Assembly: GCF_016785185.1 (NCBI RefSeq)
Contig: NZ_JAEKDY010000006.1
From: Heyndrickxia sporothermodurans
Lineage (GTDB): Bacteria > Bacillota > Bacilli > Bacillales > Bacillaceae_C
Reading direction: 5' to 3' (one strand)
DNA length: 62,133 nucleotides
The notes beneath the pieces are model-generated. The model was not told where the DNA came from. It did not search any database and saw only the letters and a program-made list of their open reading frames with translations. Below, in pieces: positions 1 through 8,957 of this stretch. The translations under genes and the position numbers were made by a program. Each line of letters starts with the position of its first letter. Position 1 is the stretch's first letter.

Positions 1-107
1 TTTATATGCGTTGTTTGAATGGGGGCTTACTGGTCAACTACCATTATACAAGATTTGGGGAGGTACTTCTTTTTTTATCTCTTAAACCCCTTGATACACA
101 AGGGCTA
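1..107 (+). mobile_element. Right end of an insertion sequence, cut by the window edge
   Basis: The first 107 bases hold the 3' end of an open reading frame (2..85) followed by a small inverted repeat (CCTTG ATACA CAAGG, about 89-103). The bceR frame of the neighbour breaks off exactly where this segment begins. Read from bceR inward, the terminus contains GGGGTTTAAGAG then an A-rich run. The element entering at the other window edge (61918 onward) has GGGATTTTTGAG then an A-rich run, 9 of 12 bases alike. I infer an IS right end inserted in bceR. The IS family is not identified. Confidence 0.6.
2..85 (+). CDS. Probable transposase, C-terminal fragment (5' end outside window)
   Basis: An open frame enters from the left edge and runs 27 codons to TAA at 83-85. 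The peptide has LFEWGLTGQLPLYKIWGG near its end. I do not recognise a specific family from this short tail. The assignment as a transposase rests on context: it ends about 20 bp before the point where bceR homology stops, next to a short inverted repeat, as the 3' end of an IS transposase usually does. It could also be the end of another mobile-element gene. Confidence 0.4.
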   Translation, partial: LYALFEWGLTGQLPLYKIWGGTSFFIS

Positions 108-617
108 AGAATTATGAAATTCATTCAGTTGTTTTAAAATAAAAATTTCATTTTTTGTCAGTTCAATAGAGCCTGTTTCATTGGAGACGATGTTTCTTTC
201 GTAATCAATCGTTGCCCCACACCAAGTTTTGAGTACCGTTTCTTCCGTATTGTAGTTATATACACGGCGGAGGATTGCCTGGATTTTTGCTATGAGCACA
301 TCAAAGTGAAATGGCTTTTGTACAAAATCATCTGCACCTAGCTGCATGGACATCACCATGTCAGTAGGATGATCGCGTGACGATAGAAAGATGATGGGAA
401 CGTTTGAATGCGCGCGAATCATTCGGCACCAGTGAAATCCATCGAATTTCGGCAATTGGATATCAATAATGACTAAATCTGGTTTTATAGACGTAAAATC
501 TTGCATCACATGATTAAAATCTGTAACACCATATACATCATAAGACCAACTCGATAATCGATCTTTAATTTCATGATAAAGAGTAGTATCATCTTCAATT
601 AATAAAAGTTTAAACAT
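105..617 (-). pseudogene. bceR: BceR-type response regulator, truncated by an IS
   Basis: The product is an OmpR-family response regulator closely resembling BceR, which with the sensor BceS controls bacitracin-type peptide resistance transporters. The receiver domain is complete (residues about 4-115, acidic pocket EDD, phospho-acceptor Asp in VIIDIQLPKFDG, BceR-like LSSRDHPTDMVMSMQLGADD). The winged-helix DNA-binding domain stops after LTKNEIFILKQL plus six residues, at about 170 residues where the family has about 230. The break coincides with the IS terminus at about 107, so the protein should not bind DNA. ATG at 615-617 behind GGGTGATT is preferred over the GTG three codons upstream. 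The partners bceS and bceAB are not in the window. Confidence 0.85.
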
Positions 618-825
618 TGTAATCACCCAATTCTTTTCTTAAAAATATTGTATAGTAAATTCAGTTTCCTTGCTATACAGAGATATTAAGCTCTGGGAAC
701 TTATTATTTCCAAGAAAGATACCTTCAAAGGTTACTCATTTTTGATATGAGAATAGTATATGAGTGACATTTATGTTATTAACAAAAAAAGGTAGGCGAT
801 ATACAGCACTTGGGAGGAGAATTAG

Positions 826-1896
826 GTGAAAACTGATCCCACATCTGAGCATTCCGGGATGGAAATAGGGGTATATTCATTCGGAGAAATCGCTCCTAAT
901 CCACATTCGGGACAAATAATCAGTTCAAAGCAGCGTTTAGAGGAAATTATAGAGGCTGCAAAGATTGCTGATGAAGCGGGACTAGACGTTTTTGGTGTTG
1001 GTGAACATCATCGTTTAGATTACGCTGTGTCAGCACCCGCAATCATTTTATCTGCGATCTCACAGGTCACAAATAGAATTAAATTAACGAGTGCTACTAC
1101 AGTATTAAACACGGTAGATCCTGTACGGCTTTTCGAGGATTTTGCTACACTTGATCTTTTGTCCAATGGGCGTGCTGAAATAATTGCAGGGCGTGGCGCC
1201 TTTATTGAACCTTTTCTCTTATTTGGATGTGATTTAGGAAAATATGATGAGTTATTTGAAGAGAACATTGAGTTGTTTCTGAAATTGAATGCGTGTGAGA
1301 AGATTACCTGGTCAGGACAATATCGTTCGGCACTACACAATGCGGAAATTTCACCACGTCCATACAAAAAAAATATTCCCCTTTGGATTGGTGTCGGGGG
1401 AAATCCAAATAGTGCAGCACGAGCAGGAAGGTTAGGCACAGGTTTAGCAATAGTGATTCTTGAAGGTGATCCAGCACGATTTAAACCAATTGTCGAGAAG
1501 TATCGTGAAACGGCTTATAATACTGGATTTTCTCCTCAAGATTTAAAGGTTGCTGTAACCGGACATGTTTATATTTCAGACACATCGCAACAGGCAAGGG
1601 ATGAATTTTACCCCTATCATTCAAATTATTGGGGGAATCCGAATCAACCTCCAAAAGGGAATACACGTTTATCTAGGGAAGACTTTGAAAAGATGACCGG
1701 TCCAGAATCTGCTTTATTTGTTGGAAGTCCCCAGGAAATCATCGAAAAAATTCTACGGCAACACGAGCTGTTTGGCCATCAGCGCTTCCTTGCACAAATG
1801 GATATAGGTGGCATGCCTTTTAAAGAAGTGGCCAAAAACATAGAAAAATTGGCAACAAAGGTAGCTCCTGTTGTTAGAAAGGAAACAAAAAAATAA
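826..1896 (+). CDS. LLM-class flavin-dependent monooxygenase
   Basis: This is a 356-residue bacterial luciferase-like (LLM) flavin monooxygenase with a TIM-barrel fold that uses reduced flavin and oxygen. The family shows in the N-terminal strand MEIGVYSFGE, the motif VGEHHRLDYAVSAP, the segment LLSNGRAEIIAGRG, and the C-terminal helix around NIEKLATKVAPVV. It resembles the subgroup of oxidoreductases typified by the structure 2I7G. The substrate cannot be told from the sequence. The start is GTG at 826 behind GGGAGGAG with seven-base spacing. It stands alone, downstream of bceR on the other strand, and ends in a terminator shared with the convergent acylase gene. Confidence 0.85.
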   Translation: MKTDPTSEHSGMEIGVYSFGEIAPNPHSGQIISSKQRLEEIIEAAKIADEAGLDVFGVGEHHRLDYAVSAPAIILSAISQVTNRIKLTSATTVLNTVDPVRLFEDFATLDLLSNGRAEIIAGRGAFIEPFLLFGCDLGKYDELFEENIELFLKLNACEKITWSGQYRSALHNAEISPRPYKKNIPLWIGVGGNPNSAARAGRLGTGLAIVILEGDPARFKPIVEKYRETAYNTGFSPQDLKVAVTGHVYISDTSQQARDEFYPYHSNYWGNPNQPPKGNTRLSREDFEKMTGPESALFVGSPQEIIEKILRQHELFGHQRFLAQMDIGGMPFKEVAKNIEKLATKVAPVVRKETKK

Positions 1897-1897
1897 T

Positions 1898-1935
1898 GGG
1901 ACAGTGGTTTGGGTCCACCGTCCCGACTTTTTTCG
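1898..1935. terminator. Bidirectional terminator between LLM gene and acylase gene
   Basis: Stem GGGACAGTGG / CCACCGTCCC with one mismatch and a seven-base loop, followed by a T-rich run on the + strand. It sits between two convergent genes only 41 bp apart, so it likely serves both. Confidence 0.75.
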
Positions 1936-1937
1936 GA

Positions 1938-4304
1938 TTAAGGGGATAGTACGAGCTTGTTTCCCTTTTTGGTGTTAAGTTTTGTTGCATGATAAGTTCC
2001 TTCTGTCCATGCTTTGAGTTGATCGTGGTACCACTCACTTTTTATATGTCCTGATTGGCCGGGACCGACTATATGATAACCGGTATTCATATCATTGGTA
2101 TCAATAACAAACCGCCATGAGGCTCCGTGATCAACTGTTCCATCTTCTTTATTAGCAGCTGCTTGAACGGTGACACTTGAACCGCCTACAGGAATTTTAC
2201 CATCACTATTAAATAAATAGTTTAATGGTTTCACGCTAGAAAGTGGGTGGGCGAAATAGAGTTGATGGTATTTGCCCCATTCCCATTTCTTCACATTATC
2301 ACCTTGTTTTTTTTCTATTTCTAGTACCGTTAGTTTTAATGAATCTTGTAATACCTTTTCCAATCCGCCATACTCACTTATCCACGGACCTGGTTTTCCT
2401 TCTGCAGCATGTCTAATTAATTCATCGACTGCTTGTTTTTGTCCGCCAAATTTTCCAAGCATTTCTTTTGAAATTTCTTTATTAAAAAGAATTTCAGGGA
2501 TATTCCTCATCCACATATTAAAAATGAGTGGTGCAGCGGAATCTTTGTCATCGATAAAGTTCCAATTTTGTAAGGATACTAGAGCTTCCTTTTCAATTTT
2601 ATTCTTTATTCCTCCCACATGCTTAAGAAAAATAGGAACAAATTCCTTTGCCTGTAAATTTACCTTATCCATTTGCAAATCTTGCATATCTTTTGCTGTT
2701 ATTTGATCTTTTGATTTTAAAACTTCTTGAATTCGCATTTGGCGATATGGCTGTGCCCAGTTGTGACTAATATGGTATGGATAATCGTCGGAAATGACTT
2801 TATTATTAGCTGTTGAAATAAATCCTTCCTTCGGATTGACGGTTTTCGGTAGTTCATTAAAAGGGATGTAACCGGTCCATTCGTATTCATCCGTCCAACC
2901 AGGGACAGGGAGCAGGCCATCTCCTTTTTTCCGAATTGGTATCTTTCCATTTGCTTTATAAGCGATTGTTCCGTCCTTCGAAGCAAAGACAAAGTTTTGG
3001 GTAGGAGTTTCGAAGTTTTCTAGTGCCTTTTCGAATTCATCCCAATTCCCCGCTTTATTCATTTGTAAGACGGCCTCCAATTCATTTGAAGGCTGTAGAG
3101 CCGTCCATTGTAATGAAAGAACTGTATCCTTGCCGCTATCTGCCGCAAACTCGGAAATCACCGGGCCATGTCTGGTGATAGTCACTTCATAATCAATCGT
3201 TTTTCGATCTTTAACCTTTATTGGCTCTTTAATGACCTCTGCATTTTCCCATTTTTTATTATAAAGAAATTGATTTTTCTCTTTCGGGTTTCTTTTTTCA
3301 ATATATAAATCTTGAACGTCTGGTCCTGTATTCGTTACACCCCATGCAATTTCTTCATTATGACCTAAGATAATTCCTGGTACTCCGGCGAAAATAACAC
3401 CGCTTACATTTACAGTTGGCGCTTTAAGCTGCATTTGATACCAAATGGATGGTGAATTAAGTCCTAAATGTGGATCATCGGCTAATATTGGTTTTCCTGA
3501 TTTTGTTTTCTTGCCGCTTACGACCCAATCATTACTACCATTGAATTCAGGAGGTATAACTGCAGAGGCAAAGCTTTTTTCAAGATTTAACGTATCTTTG
3601 CTTATAATGTATGGTGCGTCTTTTGGATAGGATGGGAATAAATCATAGGCCTTTTCCTTAGGAAAGTTTTGCAGTAAGTAATAGCGGAATGCTTGATCTT
3701 CCCAATGTCCCCCAAGGTCAAATGCCATGTATTTTCCAATTGTTAGTGAATCAATTGGTGTCCATTCCTTCGGCTTATAGCCAAGGATTGTAAATTCAAT
3801 CGGCCATTTTCCGTTGTCTTTTAATTCCTTTATATAGGCATTTACTCCGTCGGCAAACCACTGTAATGTTTCTTTCGCTTGTGATGAATATTCATTATAG
3901 GATGCAGTGGCAGCTCTTCTTAAACCAAGTGTACGGAAGTATTTGTCTTTATCGATAGCCGCTTCGCCGACAACTTCACTTAATTCACCTGAAGCTTGGC
4001 GCCTGCTTAGATCCATTTGAAATAAACGATCCTGTGCTTGAATATACCCCTGTGCCATATATAAATCTTGTTCATTTTCTGCATCAATGTGGGGCACACC
4101 ATTTTTATCTCGTATGACGTTCACTTTAGCATTTAATCCGGACAATTTTATTTTACCTTCTGTTTTAGGTAAAGAACGAGAGATGTACGCGCTCGCCGCA
4201 AAATAGCCAACAAGGATTAAAACAACGATGATGGATAGCGTCCAAATTGATACCTTTTTCCAATTTATTTTCCTTTTTTTATGACTTTGTAAAGCAGTTT
4301 CCAA
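1938..4304 (-). CDS. Penicillin acylase family Ntn-hydrolase, membrane-anchored precursor
   Basis: This 788-residue precursor belongs to the penicillin G acylase / acyl-homoserine lactone acylase family, which hydrolyses amide bonds of acylated substrates after self-cleavage into alpha and beta chains. A basic N-terminus and one hydrophobic segment (about 20-40) suggest export with membrane anchoring. The alpha chain shows NGVPHIDAENEQDLYMAQGY and QDRLFQMDLSRR. The beta chain should begin at the Ser of GSNDWVVSGKKT (about residue 257), the N-terminal nucleophile. The segment WGVTNTGPDVQDLY is also typical. The start is TTG at 4302-4304 behind AAGGGGG. Penicillin, AHL or another acyl amide could be the substrate. 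No quorum-sensing gene is nearby to decide. Confidence 0.88.
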   Translation of the reverse strand: METALQSHKKRKINWKKVSIWTLSIIVVLILVGYFAASAYISRSLPKTEGKIKLSGLNAKVNVIRDKNGVPHIDAENEQDLYMAQGYIQAQDRLFQMDLSRRQASGELSEVVGEAAIDKDKYFRTLGLRRAATASYNEYSSQAKETLQWFADGVNAYIKELKDNGKWPIEFTILGYKPKEWTPIDSLTIGKYMAFDLGGHWEDQAFRYYLLQNFPKEKAYDLFPSYPKDAPYIISKDTLNLEKSFASAVIPPEFNGSNDWVVSGKKTKSGKPILADDPHLGLNSPSIWYQMQLKAPTVNVSGVIFAGVPGIILGHNEEIAWGVTNTGPDVQDLYIEKRNPKEKNQFLYNKKWENAEVIKEPIKVKDRKTIDYEVTITRHGPVISEFAADSGKDTVLSLQWTALQPSNELEAVLQMNKAGNWDEFEKALENFETPTQNFVFASKDGTIAYKANGKIPIRKKGDGLLPVPGWTDEYEWTGYIPFNELPKTVNPKEGFISTANNKVISDDYPYHISHNWAQPYRQMRIQEVLKSKDQITAKDMQDLQMDKVNLQAKEFVPIFLKHVGGIKNKIEKEALVSLQNWNFIDDKDSAAPLIFNMWMRNIPEILFNKEISKEMLGKFGGQKQAVDELIRHAAEGKPGPWISEYGGLEKVLQDSLKLTVLEIEKKQGDNVKKWEWGKYHQLYFAHPLSSVKPLNYLFNSDGKIPVGGSSVTVQAAANKEDGTVDHGASWRFVIDTNDMNTGYHIVGPGQSGHIKSEWYHDQLKAWTEGTYHATKLNTKKGNKLVLSP

Positions 4305-4384
4305 ATTAATTTCCCCCTTTTATAGTAAGTAATTCGTGCCTAATGGATAGAATCCTTTTAAAGTTTTTCAAGAACTCCTTTTTG

Positions 4385-4412
4385 TTGGATAGTCCGAGTT
4401 CTTTGATATAAT
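4385..4412 (+). promoter_or_regulatory. Sigma-A-like promoter for the TRM11-like gene
   Basis: TTGGAT (4385-4390) and a perfect TATAAT (4407-4412) are separated by 16 bp, leaving a leader of about 70 bases before the TTG start at 4489. Confidence 0.6.
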
Positions 4413-4488
4413 GAATGAAGCAGATCCAATACTAGGAAAAACAAGCTAGTTTCCCAGTTTTTAAAATTTCTGCGATAAAGGATGAGAA

Positions 4489-5457
4489 TTGTTGGAAGGT
4501 AAAAATTATAAGCCAATATCTTATGTTTATACATATTCCTATCGCGATGAGGAACAATCGCTTTGTGAATTAGAGCTACGCACACTGTTTGATATAAACA
4601 ATATAAATAATGATTTTCGCATAATTGAAAGTCCTGTAAAAATTAATCCTAGTAGGAGCCCGTTTTTAAAAGAACGAATTGATGTCATTTTTGAAGGAAA
4701 TGAACTTCAAGATATCGTGCAGAAAGTAAAACAGTTAAAGGTAGGGGCGTATACGTATAAAGTTATTTATGTAAAAAGCGGTGACTTCAATCAGACAAAA
4801 AAGATAAGCTTTACTAAGCGACGAGAGATAGAGCGGGAAATTGGATTGCATATCGACGGAGAACCGAATTTAATCAATCCAGATCGACTATTTGGTATTT
4901 TACGTATAGATGAAAGGTGGGTATTTGGTGAGTACGTTAAGAATGACGCAAGTTGGTTGCGGCATCAAAAAAAGCCAAATAGTTATTCAACGGCACTCAG
5001 TACACGTGTTGCAAGATCAGTAGTAAATATTGCTGTACCTAATCCAGTCGGAATAAAAGCAATAGACCCTTGTTGTGGAATTGGGACGGTATTAGTAGAA
5101 GCTTTATCGATGGGAATAGATATCGTTGGAAGCGATCGAAATTATCTAATTATTCCTGGTGTAAAAGAAAACCTTGCTTATTTTGGGCTTGAAGGTGAAG
5201 TAACTGTTAGGGATATGAATAAGATAACAGAGAAGTACGATGTTGCCATCATCGATATGCCATATAATTTATGTTCCGTTTTACCGGATGCAGATAAATT
5301 GAACATGTTACGAAGTGCGCGAAGATTTTCTAGTAAATTGGTCGTAATAACGATTGAAGAAATTGACGCCATTCTTGAAGAAGCTGGATTTACCATTATC
5401 GACCGCGCTGTTGCGAAAAAGGGCTCATTTTCCCGGCATGTTATTGTTTGTGAGTAA
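4489..5457 (+). CDS. TRM11-like SAM-dependent RNA/DNA methyltransferase
   Basis: A 322-residue protein with a Rossmann-type class I methyltransferase domain in its C-terminal half. The SAM site reads AIDPCCGIGTVLVEALSMG with GSDRN closing the next strand. The catalytic loop is DMPYNL, the N/D-PPY-type motif of amino-methyltransferases. The N-terminal half (about 1-150) resembles the THUMP-containing part of TRM11 proteins, which make m2G in tRNA. RNA is therefore the likely substrate, but this is inference. TTG at 4489 follows AAAGGATGAG; a second TTG at 4492 is equally well placed. It has its own promoter and a hairpin terminator. Confidence 0.75.
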   Translation: MLEGKNYKPISYVYTYSYRDEEQSLCELELRTLFDINNINNDFRIIESPVKINPSRSPFLKERIDVIFEGNELQDIVQKVKQLKVGAYTYKVIYVKSGDFNQTKKISFTKRREIEREIGLHIDGEPNLINPDRLFGILRIDERWVFGEYVKNDASWLRHQKKPNSYSTALSTRVARSVVNIAVPNPVGIKAIDPCCGIGTVLVEALSMGIDIVGSDRNYLIIPGVKENLAYFGLEGEVTVRDMNKITEKYDVAIIDMPYNLCSVLPDADKLNMLRSARRFSSKLVVITIEEIDAILEEAGFTIIDRAVAKKGSFSRHVIVCE

Positions 5458-5463
5458 ATAGGG

Positions 5464-5487
5464 GAGTCTCATATGTCTATGAGACTC
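5464..5487. terminator. Hairpin terminator between convergent genes
   Basis: A perfect nine-base-pair stem GAGTCTCAT / ATGAGACTC with a six-base loop, followed by a short T-rich tail on the + strand. It lies between the convergent methyltransferase and LD-carboxypeptidase genes. Confidence 0.6.
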
Positions 5488-5501
5488 TCAATTCTTTAAA
5501 A

Positions 5502-6434
5502 CTAGTTGCAGGTGATTGATTCCTCTATTATTAATTGCTTCATTGTTGCGTCTACCCGTGCTTTTACACCGAGTGGCAAGGTCAATTTCGTTTCACAATG
5601 TCCAGCAAAGACGTTATAAATAGTAGGCTTATTGATTGGAATGAATATATTTTTAAATACATCCATCAATGTAAAACCATTTGGATAGGCTTTCCCCTCA
5701 CAATTTGTCCATGATCCAAGGATAATACCGGCCGCATCTGTTAATTTTCCCGCTAACATTAATTGTGTCAACATTCGATCCACCTTATAAGGTTCTTCAT
5801 CAATTTCCTCTAAAAATAATAATTTACCGGTCGTATCTAGTTCATAGGGAGTACCTAATAAGGCACAAATTAACGAGAGGTTCCCACCAACAATTTCTCC
5901 AGTCGCTTCGCCAGCTACTAAACTACACATATTTTCCTTATTCGGATTCTCTAGTTTACCAAGAGGACGACTATCTATCACTGTCCTTAATAAGGCTTGT
6001 TTTGTAAAATCATCTGCATCAATTAAATCAGAGGCTGCCATTGGTCCGTGTATGGTGGCCAAATGACTCTTTTGCATCAATGCAATATGAAGCGCAGTAA
6101 TATCACTGTATCCAATAAATAGTTTAGGATTTTCAGCGATCATCTCATAATCTAGGTATGTCAGTATTTGGGGAGTACCGTATCCTCCTCGTAAGCATAA
6201 AATTGCATCTACTTCGTCATCTTTAAACATTGAATTTAATTCTGATGCACGGCTCTTTGGTGTACCTGCTAAATAACCGCCTAATACTTGAAAACAACTA
6301 TCTCCTACTATTACACGAAAGCCAAGGTGTTCAATTGTTTCAATTGCTTTGAAAGTCCGATCCTTATTCGTAGGACTAGCGGGAGCAATTAAGCCAATCG
6401 TGTCTCCAAACTTTAATGTTTTCCCTTTTTGCAC
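5502..6434 (-). CDS. ldcA: LD-carboxypeptidase (peptidase family S66)
   Basis: The 310-residue enzyme belongs to the muramoyltetrapeptide LD-carboxypeptidases, which remove terminal D-Ala from cell-wall tetrapeptides during peptidoglycan recycling. The Ser-Glu-His triad is visible: Ser in FIGYSDITALH (about 110), Glu in LLFLEEIDEEPY (about 209) and His in VFAGHCE (about 279). GLIAPASP and LRGGYG are family hallmarks. The longest frame opens with a GTG at 6443, but AAAGGGGTGG then overlaps it. The GTG at 6432-6434 has proper spacing and is preferred. The dipeptide/tripeptide transporter gene dtpT lies upstream on the same strand but is separated from it by its own terminator. Confidence 0.85.
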   Translation of the reverse strand: MQKGKTLKFGDTIGLIAPASPTNKDRTFKAIETIEHLGFRVIVGDSCFQVLGGYLAGTPKSRASELNSMFKDDEVDAILCLRGGYGTPQILTYLDYEMIAENPKLFIGYSDITALHIALMQKSHLATIHGPMAASDLIDADDFTKQALLRTVIDSRPLGKLENPNKENMCSLVAGEATGEIVGGNLSLICALLGTPYELDTTGKLLFLEEIDEEPYKVDRMLTQLMLAGKLTDAAGIILGSWTNCEGKAYPNGFTLMDVFKNIFIPINKPTIYNVFAGHCETKLTLPLGVKARVDATMKQLIIEESITCN

Positions 6435-6496
6435 ATATTCCACCCCTTTTTTTATTATTATTCAGTTTTAAAGGCTTTAATGAGGAAGTGGAAAAA

Positions 6497-6526
6497 GAAA
6501 AAAGACGGGAACGAATCCCGTCTTTC
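6497..6526 (-). terminator. Intrinsic terminator of dtpT
   Basis: On the minus strand the stem AAAGACGGGA / TCCCGTCTTT is followed by CTTTTTTCTTTTT. It lies 10 bp after the dtpT stop codon. Confidence 0.85.
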
Positions 6527-6534
6527 ACTGTTTA

Positions 6535-8028
6535 TTAATGTACACCTTTCATATATTTTTGAATGACCGGTGATACGATAAGAAGGATGACTCCAAGTAA
6601 AATGGAAATGCCTCCGATTACTCCAAAGTAAACCATTTCTGTTGCAGGTGTGTAAAATTTAACAATTTGTGCATTCAACGCTTGTGCTGCAGCATTTGAT
6701 AAAAACCATAAGCTCATTGTTTGCGCTGAAAATGCTACCGGAGCTAATTTGGTTGTCGCTGAAAGCCCAACTGGTGATAAACATAATTCACCAATAACGA
6801 CAATGAAATAACTTAATACAAGCCATAATGGGTTTACTAATGAATTAGCACCACCGAAATAGGCAGGTAAGAGGATAACAAGGAATGACAACCCGGCGAA
6901 CAATAATCCTAATGAGAATTTTTTAGGAATGGATGGTTGGCGTTTTCCTAGCTTTAACCATAACCAAGCAAATACTGGTGCAAAAATAATAATGAATAAC
7001 GGATTCGCTGATTGGAACCAAGCTGGTGAAATATGAATTCCAGCAAAATCTAATTGCGTACGCTTATCTGCATAGTTGGCAAGAATCGTTGAACCTTGCT
7101 CTTGAATCGCCCAGAACATAACGGCAGCAAGAAACAATGGGATATAGGCAATAATACGTGACCGTTCTACCTTTGTTGTTTTTGGACTGCGGTACATCAC
7201 AACAAAATAAATCGTTGGAATTAAGAAACCGAGAATTCCTATAAGTGCAATAAAGCTTTTAAAAGTCAGATAACCAGTAGGGATTGCGATAGCAACCAAA
7301 ATTGCAATAATCACTACTGCCAAACCGATAATTGAGAAAACTTTTTTCTTTTCACTAGGGGAAAGTGGGTTTGCAACGATTGTTCCTGCAAGACCAAGGT
7401 TTTTCTTTTTCGTTAAAAGAAAGACAAGTAATCCGATGAACATACCAACTGCCGCACAGGCAAATCCAAGATGGAAGCCATAATGTGATTGAACGGCTCC
7501 TACAACTAAAGGAGAAATAAATCCACCTAGATTGATTCCCATATAGAAGATACTGAATCCGGAATCACGGCGACTATCTTCTTCACTATAAATTTCTCCA
7601 ACTACACTAGAAACGTTTGGTTTTAACAAACCTGTACCAAGAACAATTAATACCATTGAAACAAAGAAAAAGGTGATATTTCCCGGTATAGCTAAAGCAA
7701 TATGACCTAGCATAATTAATATCCCGCCGTAAAATACTGCTCTCGATGTACCGAAAATTCGGTCAGCTAACCAACCGCCTATGATACCGGACATATATAC
7801 TAAAGATCCGTAAATAGAGACGATAGAAAGGGCGGTTGTTTGATCAAGGCCTAAACCACCTTTTGTTACTTCGTAATACATATAGTAAAGTAGGATTGCT
7901 TTCATTCCATAATAAGAGAAACGCTCCCAGAATTCTGTAAAGAAAAGGGTGAATAGTCCTTTCGGATGTCCAAAAAATCCTTTTTGAGGAACACTAGACA
8001 CAATTTTCTGTCTATTAAAATCTGACAT
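6535..8028 (-). CDS. dtpT: Proton-dependent di/tripeptide transporter (POT family)
   Basis: A 497-residue, roughly 14-helix membrane protein of the POT/PTR2 family that imports di- and tripeptides with protons. The N-terminal signature FWERFSYYGMKAILLYYM contains the ExxERFxYY motif. GGWLADRIFG and the PTR2 motif around FSIFYMGINLGGFISPL are also present, as is SPVGLSATTKLAP in the C-terminal half. The length matches DtpT/YclF of B. subtilis. The ATG at 8026-8028 follows AAAGGAGAT, and a consensus promoter lies directly upstream. With pepT (18.4 kb) it suggests use of small peptides, though the two are not linked. Confidence 0.9.
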   Translation of the reverse strand: MSDFNRQKIVSSVPQKGFFGHPKGLFTLFFTEFWERFSYYGMKAILLYYMYYEVTKGGLGLDQTTALSIVSIYGSLVYMSGIIGGWLADRIFGTSRAVFYGGILIMLGHIALAIPGNITFFFVSMVLIVLGTGLLKPNVSSVVGEIYSEEDSRRDSGFSIFYMGINLGGFISPLVVGAVQSHYGFHLGFACAAVGMFIGLLVFLLTKKKNLGLAGTIVANPLSPSEKKKVFSIIGLAVVIIAILVAIAIPTGYLTFKSFIALIGILGFLIPTIYFVVMYRSPKTTKVERSRIIAYIPLFLAAVMFWAIQEQGSTILANYADKRTQLDFAGIHISPAWFQSANPLFIIIFAPVFAWLWLKLGKRQPSIPKKFSLGLLFAGLSFLVILLPAYFGGANSLVNPLWLVLSYFIVVIGELCLSPVGLSATTKLAPVAFSAQTMSLWFLSNAAAQALNAQIVKFYTPATEMVYFGVIGGISILLGVILLIVSPVIQKYMKGVH

Positions 8029-8055
8029 TAAATTTATCTCCTTTATTATTATAAT

Positions 8056-8084
8056 ATAATACTTGTAATTTTAGTTATTGTCAA
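8056..8084 (-). promoter_or_regulatory. Sigma-A promoter of dtpT
   Basis: On the minus strand a perfect TTGACA (8079-8084) and TATTAT (8056-8061) are separated by 17 bp, with the ribosome site only about 15 bp further on. The leader is therefore very short. The remainder of the 300-bp gap to the divergent thioesterase gene is AT-rich with nothing else recognised. Confidence 0.75.
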
Positions 8085-8363
8085 AATAATTGTTATATTA
8101 ATGTTAATTATTTTCAATTCTTCCTCATTATAAATAATAAATTTTCCGAATATAATAAGTTATCTAAGAAAAAGGGCAGAGAATCACAAACAATGTTTAA
8201 CGATTATCTGTCTTTTAGTATGGCGTTTTTCACCGATATTTTATTCCGCTCAAATCTTTTGACTGAAGGAGAAGCTGATCGGCACCCAATATAAAAGGAA
8301 TGCGATTGCTTTAAAATTTTTTGGTTAAATATGTTATACTATTCTGAAAAGGGAGGGGTAGCA

Positions 8364-8849
8364 ATGGAAGAACAAATTGTAAAGGCAATTCAAGATGATT
8401 ATCCGGATAGTTTTGCATGGTGTTATGGATGTGGCCGCTTAAATGAAGAGGGGCATCATTTTCGAACAGGCTGGAAAGGGGAAAATACAGTAACTGTTTA
8501 TACACCATCAAAGGACCATTTAGCACTACCAGGTTTTGTTTATGGTGGATTAATCGCATCACTAATTGATTGTCACGGTACAGGTTCAGCCGCATTAGCA
8601 TTACATAGAAAAAATGGTCATGAACCAGGAGATGGCTCAGAACCTCCTCGTTTTGTTACAGCATCTTTAAAGGTTGATTTCTTGAAACCTACACCACATG
8701 GCGTTCCGTTAAAAGCGATTGGAACAGTAGAGGAAATTCATCCTAAAAAATGGAAGGTTGCAACAGAAGTATTTGCAAATGATGAGCTTTGTGTTCGGGG
8801 TGAAGTAGTAGCTGTTGTTATGCCTAGTACGTTTTTGAAGAAAGATTAA
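8364..8849 (+). CDS. PaaI/hotdog-fold thioesterase
   Basis: A 161-residue hotdog-fold protein of the PaaI-like acyl-CoA thioesterase superfamily. Recognisable are CYGCGRLNEEGHHFR near the N-terminus, LPGFVYGGLIASLIDCHGTG (central helix, with the Asp typical of the family) and the strand VDFLKPTPHGVPL. The substrate is probably an acyl- or aryl-CoA but cannot be specified. An upstream in-frame ATG at 8331 is unlikely because the TATACT -10-like box lies at 8335-8340. ATG at 8364 has GGGAGGGG in front. It is a single-gene unit between divergent dtpT and a convergent ABC operon. Confidence 0.82.
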   Translation: MEEQIVKAIQDDYPDSFAWCYGCGRLNEEGHHFRTGWKGENTVTVYTPSKDHLALPGFVYGGLIASLIDCHGTGSAALALHRKNGHEPGDGSEPPRFVTASLKVDFLKPTPHGVPLKAIGTVEEIHPKKWKVATEVFANDELCVRGEVVAVVMPSTFLKKD

Positions 8850-8910
8850 TGACGGATGATGATAAGCGGTTTGAAAATAAGAGTGGGGTAGTGGCGTAGG
8901 CTTTGTATTA

Positions 8911-8948
8911 GATTAGTGGGGATGAATAGATACCCATCCCCACTAATC
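8911..8948. terminator. 14-bp perfect stem-loop between convergent units
   Basis: GATTAGTGGGGATG (8911-8924) pairs perfectly with 8935-8948 around a ten-base loop. It separates the thioesterase gene from the 3' end of the minus-strand ABC operon. The T-rich stretch is on the + side (ATTTTTAG). Confidence 0.7.
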
Positions 8949-8957
8949 CAGCAATTT

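Noticed and set aside
50..75. Similarity of GGGGAGGTACTTCT at the left edge to the complement of the 52-bp array core
   Set aside because: Only about 13 bases match, and at the left edge they are part of a coding frame. Treated as coincidence.
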